Shown in pieces: positions 43,450 to 53,800 of a stretch of 62,266 nt of DNA. Every line of letters starts with the position of its first letter. Positions within the stretch are counted from its first letter, which is position 1. Where the stretch lies: NCBI GenBank assembly GCA_017620815.1, contig JAGAUI010000040.1:1-62266 (forward strand). The letters are read 5' to 3'. The notes under the pieces are model-generated. The model worked only from the letters and a program-made list of their open reading frames with translations. It was not told the origin of the DNA and did not search any database. The DNA is from Flavobacteriales bacterium (lineage in GTDB: Bacteria; Bacteroidota; Bacteroidia; Flavobacteriales; UBA1820). The position numbers and the translations under genes were made by a program.

Positions 43450-44625
43450 TTATATGACGCTATGATATATGTCCAGTATATCTCGTGATGTAAGAGGATA
43501 GAATGCACCTAGTTTAAAACTATCTCCACCAGTGGCTCGCAATGCCATCTCCTCAAACCTTGAATAAGGGATACCGGCATCTGTAAATGTAAGAGGAAGA
43601 CCTATCTTGCGTATGAAATCCTCCATACGCTCTATACCCTTTAAGGCTGTCTTTTCCATGTCTCCAAAGTCTGGTTCTACATCCCATACCCTCACCGCAA
43701 ACTGTGCAAATCTCTTCACATCACTCTTATATACATACCTCATCCACGCTGGGAATATGATAGATAGAGCCGCTCCATGAGTAAGGTCATAAAGAGCACT
43801 CGGCTGATGTGCCATACGATGTGAAGCCCAGTCTCCTACTCTTCCAGTAGATAGAAGGTCATTGTGTGCAATGGTACTAGCCCACATAAGTTGGGAGCGT
43901 GAATCATAGTCATCTGGAGTAGATAATGCTATGGGCAATGCTCGTATAACGGTTTTAAGGGTAGCCTCACACATACGGTCGGTAAAATCTACACCCTCCT
44001 CGCGAGTAAAATAACGTTCCATCACATGGGCCATTATATCATATCCGCCAGCTGCCGTCTGATATGCTGGCAGAGTATATGTAAGTGTAGGGTCCATCAC
44101 TGCCAGTACAGGACGTGTTACATCATAGTTTATACCTCGTTTTTCTGGCAAATGGAGATAGTCATTGGTAATGACATTGGAATTGGAGCATTCGCTGCCT
44201 GCCGCTGCTATGGTAAGCACCACTGCCACGGGTATAGTCTCCTGTGGTACTAGTCCTTTGCTGTAAAAATCCCATACATCGCCTTCATACTTTACTCCTA
44301 TACCTATGGATTTGGCCGTATCTATAACACTACCCCCTCCCACAGCGAGTACAGCATCCAGACCGTGCTGACGCACCAATGCTATACCCTTTTCCACCAA
44401 CGAAAGACGAGGATTTGGTTTGACTCCTCCCATCTCCACATACTCTACACCTTCCTTATCCAGTGAATTCTTGACACGCTCCAGTAGTCCAGAACGTATG
44501 ACACTACCCTCTCCATAGACCAGCAGTACACGTCTGGATATAGATGATAGATAAGTTCCTATTTTCTCACTCTCTCCCGCACCGAATACTATGCGTGTAG
44601 GCTGATAATAAGTAAAGTTTTTCAT
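43450..44625 (-). CDS. Iron-containing alcohol dehydrogenase
   Basis: This 391-residue NAD(P)H-dependent enzyme of the butanol-dehydrogenase-like group (YqhD/BDH) has YQPTRIVFGAG, AVGGGSVIDTAKSIG and AAGSECSNSNVIT. The metal-binding His residues appear in AGGYDIMAHVMERYF and the segment AHQPSALYDLTHGAAL. It reduces aldehydes or ketones to alcohols. It starts 26 bases after the serine-hydrolase gene and ends 12 before the Gfo/Idh gene. Confidence 0.92.
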   Translation of the reverse strand: MKNFTYYQPTRIVFGAGESEKIGTYLSSISRRVLLVYGEGSVIRSGLLERVKNSLDKEGVEYVEMGGVKPNPRLSLVEKGIALVRQHGLDAVLAVGGGSVIDTAKSIGIGVKYEGDVWDFYSKGLVPQETIPVAVVLTIAAAGSECSNSNVITNDYLHLPEKRGINYDVTRPVLAVMDPTLTYTLPAYQTAAGGYDIMAHVMERYFTREEGVDFTDRMCEATLKTVIRALPIALSTPDDYDSRSQLMWASTIAHNDLLSTGRVGDWASHRMAHQPSALYDLTHGAALSIIFPAWMRYVYKSDVKRFAQFAVRVWDVEPDFGDMEKTALKGIERMEDFIRKIGLPLTFTDAGIPYSRFEEMALRATGGDSFKLGAFYPLTSRDILDIYHSVI

Positions 44626-44651
44626 ATAGACTATGGGTTATGTATGCTGTA

Positions 44652-46121
44652 TTATTTATTATAAACGTCTTGGTATTTACTCCAGTCGGTGTATTTAAGG
44701 ACATCTCTCATTAGCACATATAGTGCATCATCAAATCCCGATATGTAGCTGCGTGAGTTACACAATATAGCACAGTGAGTAGCATTGTTATAGTTGGTTA
44801 CCCACATAGTGGCTGTACCTGCTAGATTACCTGTATGATATGCGGCACTGGGGAAGAAACTATGATTTACCCTCCAACCTTTTGCGTAAGTAGAACGAGC
44901 CGCCGAAGCCTTGGTCATGATACCATGAGTCTCTGAAGTCATGATATCTGGATAACCAGACATACCATCTAGTGAGAATGCCAGACGTATAAGGTCACCA
45001 GTAGATGCTATAAGACCGCCACAAGAGTCTAGACGTTGCATATTGTTACCATAACCATTGGTACCGCTTTGGCTATAATACACAGATTCATTCTGGAAAC
45101 GATTGGCTTCTCCTGTTGAGCCAATTCTAGGAGTAGTACGTCCTATGGCATCGGCTATAGTTTCTTTAAGATATGCCTCATATGTTTTACCCGATGCTTC
45201 CTCTATGATACGTCCCAGCACACAGAAACCGAAGTTTGAATAGCTGTGTTTGGTACCCACTGCTGCCGAAATATTAAAATGGTCTAGCACATAACGTATA
45301 GTCTGCTCTTGAGTCATAGGTTTGGTAGGAGAGTCAAACATAGGGTCAAACTGCTGTGCTATGCCACTAGTATGTTCTAGCAGGCTTTGTATTGTTATGT
45401 CTTCAAAACCAGTAGAAGGATATTTGGCAGAAAGGATACCATCAGAAGCAAATGGACGGTCTGTAAGTTTTATTTTGCCTTCGGTAACCAGACGCATAAC
45501 ACATATCGATGTCATAGGTTTTGAGCAGCTAGCCAGACGCAACATATAGTTACGACGCAATGGCTCACGAGTAGCTTTATTGGCATAACCAAAGCCTTCG
45601 CTATATACCAGTTTTTCTCTATGACCTATAGATACAGATATACCGGGAATATCATACTTTTTCATAAAGTCAAATATCTTGGCGTCTAGTTCGGGAATAC
45701 CATTCTTCACTAGTATAAAATAGACGGTAGATGTCTTGTCTTCGGCTGTTACCTTGACTTCTACCACACCAGAATAGTCCAGTGCTGTAGTTCCGCTTAC
45801 AAGAGGTTGATTTTTTACGCTCACCGTTGCACCAGGAGATACTGTATAAGTAGCTTTAAGAGATGTAAGCGGCACCCCTAGAGGCACTGTTACATAATGT
45901 GTACCATTCATCACATACATAGAGCTATTTCCATTCATAGAAGGGTTATCTTTGGAAGTAAAACCAAAGTATGTAAGGATTTTGGCGTTTGATGGTTTGG
46001 TAGATGTAGAAGGGGTATCATCTGTAACATCTGGGTCTTTACTACATGATACTACACATAGTACTGCATAGAGAGATAGTAGGATGTAAAAATAGTTGCT
46101 GCTTTTCAGAATTTTTTTCAT
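44652..46121 (-). CDS. Serine hydrolase lipoprotein (class C beta-lactamase-like)
   Basis: This 489-residue lipoprotein (VVSC, Cys26) has an N-terminal Ig-like module (about 40-140; CVVSCSKD then YFGFTSKDNPSMNG..., resembling DUF5018-type domains) followed by a beta-lactamase/transpeptidase domain. The three active-site motifs are SCSK (SxxK), YSN and HTG. Such proteins are D-Ala-D-Ala or D-amino-acid esterases/peptidases; resistance to beta-lactams cannot be inferred. It is first in a possible run with the Fe-ADH, Gfo/Idh, pnuC and kinase genes. Confidence 0.88.
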   Translation of the reverse strand: MKKILKSSNYFYILLSLYAVLCVVSCSKDPDVTDDTPSTSTKPSNAKILTYFGFTSKDNPSMNGNSSMYVMNGTHYVTVPLGVPLTSLKATYTVSPGATVSVKNQPLVSGTTALDYSGVVEVKVTAEDKTSTVYFILVKNGIPELDAKIFDFMKKYDIPGISVSIGHREKLVYSEGFGYANKATREPLRRNYMLRLASCSKPMTSICVMRLVTEGKIKLTDRPFASDGILSAKYPSTGFEDITIQSLLEHTSGIAQQFDPMFDSPTKPMTQEQTIRYVLDHFNISAAVGTKHSYSNFGFCVLGRIIEEASGKTYEAYLKETIADAIGRTTPRIGSTGEANRFQNESVYYSQSGTNGYGNNMQRLDSCGGLIASTGDLIRLAFSLDGMSGYPDIMTSETHGIMTKASAARSTYAKGWRVNHSFFPSAAYHTGNLAGTATMWVTNYNNATHCAILCNSRSYISGFDDALYVLMRDVLKYTDWSKYQDVYNK

Positions 46122-46152
46122 TGTGATAAAATATAGTTATTCATTAAACATA

Positions 46153-46160
46153 CAAATTTA
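46153..46160 (-). promoter_or_regulatory. Serine hydrolase gene promoter, -7 element
   Basis: TAAATTTG on the minus strand matches TAnnTTTG and lies ~32 bases upstream of the ATG. No good -33 element is present. Confidence 0.45.
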
Positions 46161-46253
46161 CGCTTTTTATCTAATGCTCATACACATAGAGTAAAATTTT
46201 ATTTACTCTTATTTTTTAAGGTTTATTCCATAGGGTATATCGGGATAGTTTAC

Positions 46254-46261
46254 TACATTTG
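46254..46261 (+). promoter_or_regulatory. lolD-like operon promoter, -7 element
   Basis: TACATTTG matches TAnnTTTG and lies 19 bases before the ATG. No TTTG at the -33 position. Confidence 0.5.
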
Positions 46262-46279
46262 TAGAAAATAAAATAGACG

Positions 46280-46963
46280 ATGATTAAAGCCGTAAATATC
46301 CACAAACGATTTGGAAACCTTGAAGTTATACGCGGGATATCTCTCGATGTTAACAAAGGCGAGATACTTTCCATAGTAGGACCTTCGGGTGCAGGGAAGA
46401 CCACTTTGTTACAGATACTAGGCACGTTGGATAGTCCTACCCATATAGACGGAGTGGATAGTTATGTAGAAATAGACGGTCATCGTACATCTGGCATGAA
46501 AGATAAAGAGCTATCTCGTTTCAGGTCATCACACATAGGATTTATATTCCAATCCCATAGGCTTCTACCAGAATTTACAGCCATAGAAAACATATGCATG
46601 CCTGCTCTTATAGCTGGTCGTAGTATGAAAGAAGCCGAAAAACGTGCCCTAATGTTACTGGATTTCATGTCGCTATCGCACCGCTTAAACCACTACCCTT
46701 CACAGCTTTCGGGGGGCGAAGAACAACGCATATCGGTGGCTCGTGCTCTTATGAATAACCCTAGCGTGATATTTGCAGACGAACCTTCGGGGAATCTGGA
46801 CAGCACATCTGCCGATGCTCTTCATCGTTTATTTCTATCATTGAGAGAAGAATTTGGACAGACATTTGTCATAGTAACCCATAACGATTCATTGGCCTCT
46901 ATGGCAGACAGATGTGTAAAGATGCGTGATGGCGTGATAGAAAACATTTCACTATCATTATGA
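46280..46963 (+). CDS. lolD: ABC transporter ATP-binding protein (LolD-like)
   Basis: This 227-residue ATPase has Walker [11 protein letters not shown], signature [15 protein letters not shown] and Walker [14 protein letters not shown], the last typical of the LolD/MacB subgroup. In the Lol system it powers release of lipoproteins from the inner membrane to the LolA chaperone. No permease gene is adjacent, so assignment to Lol rather than another MacB-like exporter is provisional. It overlaps the next gene by 4 bases. Confidence 0.85.
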   Translation: MIKAVNIHKRFGNLEVIRGISLDVNKGEILSIVGPSGAGKTTLLQILGTLDSPTHIDGVDSYVEIDGHRTSGMKDKELSRFRSSHIGFIFQSHRLLPEFTAIENICMPALIAGRSMKEAEKRALMLLDFMSLSHRLNHYPSQLSGGEEQRISVARALMNNPSVIFADEPSGNLDSTSADALHRLFLSLREEFGQTFVIVTHNDSLASMADRCVKMRDGVIENISLSL

Positions 46964-47739
46964 ACATAGACATACCCCATATAAGCTCTCTGCTAGAAGA
47001 ACACTACAAGAGGATACATACTAGGTCATTTATAGATGCCGACCCTCTGCAATTTGCACATCGTTATAATGAGAGGTTAGATATAGAAATAGTTGCTCTG
47101 CTGTGTGCAACTATCGCTTGGGGACGCCGCAAGATGATACTATCATCGTGTGAAAAGATGCTACAAGAGATGGGAGTATCACCCTATGACTATGTGATGA
47201 ATGTAGATATAGACAGCATAGATACCACTGGAAGGGCTGTTCACCGCACTTTTTCTAGAGGGGATTTTGTTTTTTTCATAAAGGCATTGAGAGGGATATA
47301 TTCTCGTTATGATTCTATGGAAGAGATATTTGCTCCTAGAAAAGGCGAGAGTGGCACGTGGGAAGGGATAAATCGTTTCCGGAATGAGATGCTCTTAACG
47401 CCACACAATGAAACCAATGCTCGTCATATATCTTCACCTATGAAAGGTTCGGCTTGTAAAAGACTGCACCTTTTATTAAGATGGCTAGTAAGAGATGATG
47501 GCATAGATATAGGTCTATGGAAAAAGATATCTCCTAGTATGCTCTCCATTCCACTGGACGTACATGTAGGCAATATATCAAGACATCTAGGCATACTCTC
47601 CCGCTCCTCCAATGACCGCCGTGCAGTAGAAGAAATAGACCGCTTTTTGAGGATGATGGACCCCATAGACCCTGTGCGTTATGATTATGCGTTATTTGGC
47701 ATAGGAGAGAGCGGTTATATAAAAGAACACACATTATAA
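46960..47739 (+). CDS. TIGR02757-family protein of unknown function
   Basis: This 259-residue protein has the pattern of the conserved TIGR02757/DUF2400 family: [11 protein letters not shown]-like start ([35 protein letters not shown]), [22 protein letters not shown] and [15 protein letters not shown]. The family is distantly helix-hairpin-helix, DNA-glycosylase-like, but no function is established. It is in the same operon as lolD-like and uvrD. Confidence 0.85.
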   Translation: MNIDIPHISSLLEEHYKRIHTRSFIDADPLQFAHRYNERLDIEIVALLCATIAWGRRKMILSSCEKMLQEMGVSPYDYVMNVDIDSIDTTGRAVHRTFSRGDFVFFIKALRGIYSRYDSMEEIFAPRKGESGTWEGINRFRNEMLLTPHNETNARHISSPMKGSACKRLHLLLRWLVRDDGIDIGLWKKISPSMLSIPLDVHVGNISRHLGILSRSSNDRRAVEEIDRFLRMMDPIDPVRYDYALFGIGESGYIKEHTL

Positions 47740-47746
47740 AAGAAAG

Positions 47747-50113
47747 ATGATGGAAGATAATTACCCATACCTATCCACCCTCAATGATGCACAACGCCGT
47801 AGCGTACAGTGTACCGAAGGCCCTATGATGATTATAGCGGGTGCAGGCAGTGGAAAGACACGCGTACTTACTTACCGCATAGCCCACCTTATAAACAAAG
47901 GCGTAAGCCCTCATAACATACTCGCCCTTACTTTTACCAATAAAGCTGCTCGCGAGATGAAAGAACGTATATCTTCCATAGTAGGAGCATCCGATGCCAA
48001 AAGTATATGGATGGGCACATTCCATTCGGTATTTGGGAAGATACTACGTGCCGAAGCTCATCGTCTGGGCTATCCCAATAACTTCACCATCTATGACACA
48101 GATGACTCTACTCGCCTTATAAACCACATAGTAAAGGAACTCCAACTAGACAAAGACATATATAAAGCCCGTACTGTTCAGTCCCGTATATCTTCGCTTA
48201 AAAACGCACTTATCACCACTACGGCATATGTGCGTTATCCCGAATGTATGGAAGCAGACAAGGCTGCACGTCGGGATAAGCTTATAGACATATATCGTCT
48301 GTATGTTGAGCGTTGTTTTAAGGCTGGAGCGATGGATTTTGACGACCTGCTTTTACGCACCAACGAACTATTGGCTCGTTTTCCAGACGTATTATCCAAA
48401 TATCAGGATATATTCCGTTACATACTGGTAGATGAGTATCAGGACACAAACCATTCTCAATACCTCATAGTGAGAGCATTGGCAGACAGATTCCAGAATA
48501 TATGTGTAGTGGGTGATGACGCACAGAGTATATATTCGTTCCGTGGAGCCAATATAGCCAATATACTTAACTTCCGCCGCGATTACCCACATGCCAATAT
48601 ATTCAAGCTAGAACAGAACTACCGCTCTACACAGACCATTGTAGGAGCTGCCAATAGCGTTATAAAACACAACCGCGACAAGATAGAAAAAGACGTATGG
48701 ACCTCCAACGATGTAGGTGAAAAGATACTACTGGTACGCACCCCTACCGACAACGAAGAAGGTTACTACATAGCGAGGTCTATTAAAAAATTTAAGGAAG
48801 ATGAAAAGGACACTGCATATTCAGACTACGCTGTCCTCTATCGTACCAATGCACAGAGCCGTGCCATAGAAGATGCCCTACGTCGTCATAACATACCTTA
48901 CCGTATATGGGGGGGACAGTCATTCTATTCCCGTAAAGAGATTAAAGATGCTCTGGCATACATGCGTCTGTCTATCAATACTCGTGATGAGGAGGCTCTA
49001 TTGCGTATCATCAATCTCCCCGCTAGAGGCATAGGTGATACTACCATAAACAAACTATTGGTAGCGGCACATCATTATGACCGTAGCATAATAGAAGTCA
49101 TAAAACACATAGATAAACTCCCCCAATTAGGCATAAACAGTGGCATAAAGGGAAAACTAGAATCATTTGTGGCGATGATTGAGGCTTTTGGGGTGTATGC
49201 TTCTACGCTGGACGCTTGGGAGGCAGGAGATAAAATCCTCAAGGAAAGTGGACTTATGGGACTTTTGGCTCGTGCCACAGACCCCGATGAGCTAGCACGA
49301 TATGAAAACGTACAAGAGCTACTCAATAGCATGAAGGATTTTGTGGAGAGTCAGAAGGAACTAGCCGATGGGAACAACTCGCTATCATCTTTTATACAAG
49401 ATGTCGCACTACTTACCGATATGGACACCGATGACGACAGCACCAATGACCGTGTAGCTCTTATGACCGTCCATAGTGCCAAAGGTCTGGAATTCCCTAC
49501 GGTCTATATAGCAGGGATGGAGGAAGACCTATTCCCCAGCATGATGTCCACAGATAGCCGCGAAAGCGTGGAGGAAGAACGACGACTCTTTTATGTCGCC
49601 CTTACCAGAGCCGAAAAACGTGCTATACTCACATACGCTAGCCAACGCTATCGTTGGGGAAAACTTACCGATGGAGAGCTTTCTCGTTTTGTAGATGAGA
49701 TAGATGATAAATACCTAGATTTGGGAGTAGAAAGCACTACCGCCTCACGAGTATCACATATACTGGATGCTAGTATATTTGGAGATGATAGCCATATAGT
49801 GGCTCGCGGTGCTGCTGCCGACTCTTATTCAGGTTTTTCTCATCGTCAGAATACTATACCCGTCCGCAAGAAATCATCCAGCAGCATAGACCCATCTAGA
49901 CTACGCCGTATAACCGATGTTACAGGAAATACTTCCTCTCCTTCACAAGAGGTATCCCTATCCATAGGGCAACGTGTACGCCACGAACGTTTTGGAATAG
50001 GAGAAGTACTATCCCTAGAAGGCAGCGGAGGTGACGCAAAAGCTATAATAAGGTTTGAAGATGTGGGAGAAAAGAAAATGTTACTTAAATTTGCAAAGAT
50101 TCAAAAGATATAA
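47747..50113 (+). CDS. uvrD: ATP-dependent DNA helicase UvrD/PcrA
   Basis: This 788-residue superfamily 1A helicase has Walker A AGAGSGKTRVL (31-41), motif II DEYQDTN, motif III DDAQSIYSFRGA, motif IV EQNYRST and motif V/VI in MTVHSAKGLEFPTV and VALTRAEK. Length and ordering fit PcrA/UvrD, including the C-terminal tudor-like segment (VRHERFGIGEVLSLEG). It unwinds DNA in nucleotide-excision and mismatch repair. Two start Mets are adjacent. Confidence 0.97.
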   Translation: MMEDNYPYLSTLNDAQRRSVQCTEGPMMIIAGAGSGKTRVLTYRIAHLINKGVSPHNILALTFTNKAAREMKERISSIVGASDAKSIWMGTFHSVFGKILRAEAHRLGYPNNFTIYDTDDSTRLINHIVKELQLDKDIYKARTVQSRISSLKNALITTTAYVRYPECMEADKAARRDKLIDIYRLYVERCFKAGAMDFDDLLLRTNELLARFPDVLSKYQDIFRYILVDEYQDTNHSQYLIVRALADRFQNICVVGDDAQSIYSFRGANIANILNFRRDYPHANIFKLEQNYRSTQTIVGAANSVIKHNRDKIEKDVWTSNDVGEKILLVRTPTDNEEGYYIARSIKKFKEDEKDTAYSDYAVLYRTNAQSRAIEDALRRHNIPYRIWGGQSFYSRKEIKDALAYMRLSINTRDEEALLRIINLPARGIGDTTINKLLVAAHHYDRSIIEVIKHIDKLPQLGINSGIKGKLESFVAMIEAFGVYASTLDAWEAGDKILKESGLMGLLARATDPDELARYENVQELLNSMKDFVESQKELADGNNSLSSFIQDVALLTDMDTDDDSTNDRVALMTVHSAKGLEFPTVYIAGMEEDLFPSMMSTDSRESVEEERRLFYVALTRAEKRAILTYASQRYRWGKLTDGELSRFVDEIDDKYLDLGVESTTASRVSHILDASIFGDDSHIVARGAAADSYSGFSHRQNTIPVRKKSSSSIDPSRLRRITDVTGNTSSPSQEVSLSIGQRVRHERFGIGEVLSLEGSGGDAKAIIRFEDVGEKKMLLKFAKIQKI

Positions 50114-50115
50114 AA

Positions 50116-50784
50116 ATGATAGAGTCAAACGATTCACTACACTACGGACTTTCATATAACACAGACCGTAAGCCTTTACGTATTCCAGAATACGGACGTA
50201 CCGTCCAGCAAATGGTTGACCATCTGCTCACCATAGAAGATAGAGATAAACGCAATACTGCCGCACGTGCAGTCATACGGGTGATGGGAGAGATAAATCC
50301 ACACTTGCGTAACGTACCAGACTTCCAGCACAAACTATGGGACCAGTTATTCATAATGTCTGATTTCTGTCTGGATATAGACAGTCCTTTCCCCATACCT
50401 ACTCGTGAGACTTTATCTACCCCACCAGAGCGTATAGAATACCCTACTGTTCTTACCAAATTCCGTTACTATGGGCATTACATACGCTCTCTTATAGACG
50501 AAGTATGCACTTGGGAAGAAGGCGAACGCCGCGATGCCCTTATCATTGCCATAGCCAAACATATGAAAAAAGCATATCTGGAATACAACAAAGACATAAT
50601 AGAAGACAGCGTTATAGGTGCCCACCTAGACGAATTATCTGGTGGACGTATAGACTGGAATCATATACTATCTCTCCTTCCAGACGGCGAACTAGGGATG
50701 CCAAATGCCCACGGTATCCCCATCAAAAAACGCAACAACCAAAATAACGGCAAAAAAAACGCTCCTCATAAAAAGAAAAAATAA
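50116..50784 (+). CDS. DUF4290 domain protein
   Basis: This 222-residue protein matches the Bacteroidota-specific DUF4290 family: LRIPEYGRTVQQMVDHLLTIEDR, IRVMGEINPHLRN and KLWDQLFIMSDFCLDIDSPFP. Its role is unknown; the very basic, low-complexity C-terminal tail (~25 residues) suggests nucleic-acid contact. It starts 2 bases after uvrD and ends the operon at a terminator. A link to DNA repair is only suggested by the neighbour. Confidence 0.85.
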   Translation: MIESNDSLHYGLSYNTDRKPLRIPEYGRTVQQMVDHLLTIEDRDKRNTAARAVIRVMGEINPHLRNVPDFQHKLWDQLFIMSDFCLDIDSPFPIPTRETLSTPPERIEYPTVLTKFRYYGHYIRSLIDEVCTWEEGERRDALIIAIAKHMKKAYLEYNKDIIEDSVIGAHLDELSGGRIDWNHILSLLPDGELGMPNAHGIPIKKRNNQNNGKKNAPHKKKK

Positions 50785-50795
50785 CCCCTCTACAT

Positions 50796-50828
50796 AAAAA
50801 AACGTCCACAATAGTGGACGTTTTTTTT
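50796..50828. terminator. Bidirectional terminator between DUF4290 gene and fimbrial locus
   Basis: An AACGTCCAC/GTGGACGTT stem with A and T runs lies between the plus-strand DUF4290 gene and the end of the minus-strand fimbrial operon. Confidence 0.85.
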
Positions 50829-50847
50829 AGAAAGACAACTATCTATC

Positions 50848-53800
50848 CTACTGAGCTTGCCACTGGGCATAGAGAGTAATATCTTCTGATATATTCATCA
50901 CTTGACCATTTACATAGTTTGTTCCTTTTCCGTCTGCTCTAGAGTTCCAGCCTATAAAATCATAGAAATTGCGTATAGGAGTAGTAGGGAACACCAGCGA
51001 ACTATTGGTAGTAGTAACAATTCTCTGAATAGCGGTAGGCTGACCTTCTACTGTCGCATCGGCAGCATTTGCATTAAATGTTACAACCTGATGCTTTACT
51101 TGTCCACCAATGAGTTCTACGGTACCGCCTTCATTGGTAACGTCGCTATTTGGTATATAGTTTGATACGCTATTATTTATGATTTTTCCTCCATTTATAG
51201 TTATTTTGGCATTGGAACCTATGGCATATAGTCCACCACCATATCTCACAGCAGTATTGGATGCAATACTAGGATTATCTACACTGCTAGAACCATCTTT
51301 ACCTATCTTAACATTGGCTGTTCTACTAGTGGTAGCCATATCCACACATATACCTCCGCCATTGACATCACAAGCATTATTCTCTATCTTTCCAGAGAGC
51401 ACATGTACATTCACATCACTAGTTGTGGACATAACATATATACCGCCCCCACTTCCTCCTCCATCTGTTGCTGTTTTAAGAGCTACATTTCTATATATGT
51501 TACATGTTCCATCTTCTGGCATATAGAAGTCTCCTGCCTTGATATACACACCACCACCATTACCATCTTTGGCGAGGTTACTTTTTATATTTCCTCCATG
51601 TAGGGTAACTGTTCCTCCTTCTAGATAAACAGCTCCGCCATTGGTATATGAGGTATTGTTAAGTATTTCTCCTCCTTTCATTATAAATTCTGGAGATTCA
51701 ATACCCTTTATATATACCGCTCCACCTTCATCTGCCACACAATTTTTTATAGTACCACCTGTCATGGTAAAAGTACCATTTTCCATATAGACAGCACCAC
51801 CTTTATGCTCTATGTGTTCATATTCCTTGTCATACACATCACTATTGCCAATGGAGCCTCCACTCATAGTAAATACAGACTTTTCTGTCGAACCAGCAGC
51901 CATTACAAACTGTGCCGATATATCTCCATCATACACTTTAATCACCGCACGACCTATATGTCCTGTTGCACTATTGGTTTTACCACCACCTATGGAACCA
52001 GTACGGATTATAGGTTTATTTCCAGAAAGGCTAGATATGGTAACTTCGGCATTTCCTCCTATCTTGCCACCATCTGAACCTCCTGTTCCTCCACCTATAC
52101 CACATCCAGCAGGGAAAGCACTAGTAGATACGCTCTTGGCTCTTATGTATCCACCCGATATATCAACTACAGCCATACCTCCATCTTTGGTTTTACTACT
52201 ACCACCACCTATAGCTGTACCCATAGCTGCTTGGGCATAGACATATCCTCCGCTTATCTTTATAGTACCCAATGTTCCAGTCGAACTAGATGAACCTCCA
52301 CCGCCTATGGCAGCACTAGGGATATTCCACTCGTTGGCAAAATTATATGCATAAACATTACCTCCATTCACTTCTACATATCCTTCTCCTCCAGCAGAGT
52401 GAAAACCTATACCACCACCTATGGCTGTACCAGTAGTAGTGGCAACAGCAGTAACAGAACCTCCGTTTATAATAATAGAAGCCTTACCATTACCTCCACC
52501 GCCTATAGCTGTGCAGTTTTCGGCAGCAGTAGTTCCAGCATACACGACTCCGCTATTTATCACGATACCCAATGCAGATTGTGAGCTATCATCGGCACCT
52601 ATAGCAGCACACCAGTGGTTTGAGGAATAACCTACCGTATTTACACCTATACTCTTACTTTCATTAAAAGGCGAACGCGATTTATCAAAATCTGCATCGG
52701 CAACAGTAATAGAGCCTGTACCACCTATTATGAGTTGAGTATTGGAAGTATTATTGAAATAATGTATCGCACCAAATCTACTATCTCCTATCATAGTGAT
52801 ATTCAAGCTACTACCCGCCATAGCTGGAAGGAATGTTATACCTCCCGTTTTACGACTTTCAGACGCATGTTGATATGACGAATAAAGATTATCAATCACC
52901 ATATTACATATGATAGGATTTGCAGCATCGCCCTTTACATCTATACGATTTTTGGTACTACTTCTTCCCACTTTTCTCACTGCTCCTGTCAATCCTGTAG
53001 GGTCTGCACCGGGTGTGGCATCTACAGTGAGCCCTTCTTTTGAGTCCCACATTTCTATTACGTCTTCTACCACGGTGTTATTGGTAATGTAATCACTCCA
53101 AAAACGGTCATCAACCATAACTGGAGAATATACCGGACGAGTTATAGCCCCCACACCTAGTGTAGCAGCATAGCCCGTTTCACCTTTATTGGCCGCAGTA
53201 GATTGATAGACATAATAATGATAATTCTCTTGGTCGCCCACTGGGAATTCCTTATAGACACGGGTTGCAACACCATTTACATATACATAACCTTCATAAG
53301 AAGTAGGTGTGATTGTTACATTTCCCGCATGTAAGTCAAAATAAACATAGTCCTCGGTTATAGTCTTGTTTATGGTATAAGTTATGAGTTTACCTGCCTC
53401 CCACTTGAAATCCTTAAGAGATGCAGTGATAACTCCTGCAACACCACCTTCGGTGTATTCCATGACAACTTCGGCACTTGATGGGAGGGTCTGTGGAATC
53501 ATCATAAGAGTATTGACACCCGTAGTTATCATATCACCAGCAGAACAATCTATTCCAACCGATGGTATAGGGAGAGTATAGTTAACAGGTAATGATTGGT
53601 CGTCCCATGAGTCTCCCATGCTATATACACCCTTGCTGTTTACGTTGTTTATCTTAATTGACGTGACCTTACATTCAAATCCAGCCTTGAATCTTACACC
53701 TGTAAGTATATGGTTAAAAGTCAAAAAAACGTTCTGGTTATAATCCCCACTTACTTCTTTAGTATCTGTTGATAATAGGTCTATCTGTTTGGTTACATCC

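Noticed and set aside
44652-46121. Serine hydrolase as an antibiotic-resistance beta-lactamase
   Set aside because: The motifs only show the fold and active site. Lipoprotein form and HTG in place of KTG are common in D-amino-acid esterases, so resistance cannot be claimed.
48909-48915. Run of seven G residues inside uvrD as a phase-variation tract
   Set aside because: It is short, encodes conserved Trp-Gly-Gly in a helicase motif region, and a housekeeping repair gene is not a usual target. It is far shorter than the tract at 62163.
51805-52240. Pro/Ser-rich open frames opposite the fimbrial repeat protein
   Set aside because: They arise from reading the Gly-rich repeats in antisense (GGC/GGA give Pro/Ser). 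The minus-strand frame is continuous for 1162 codons with domains.
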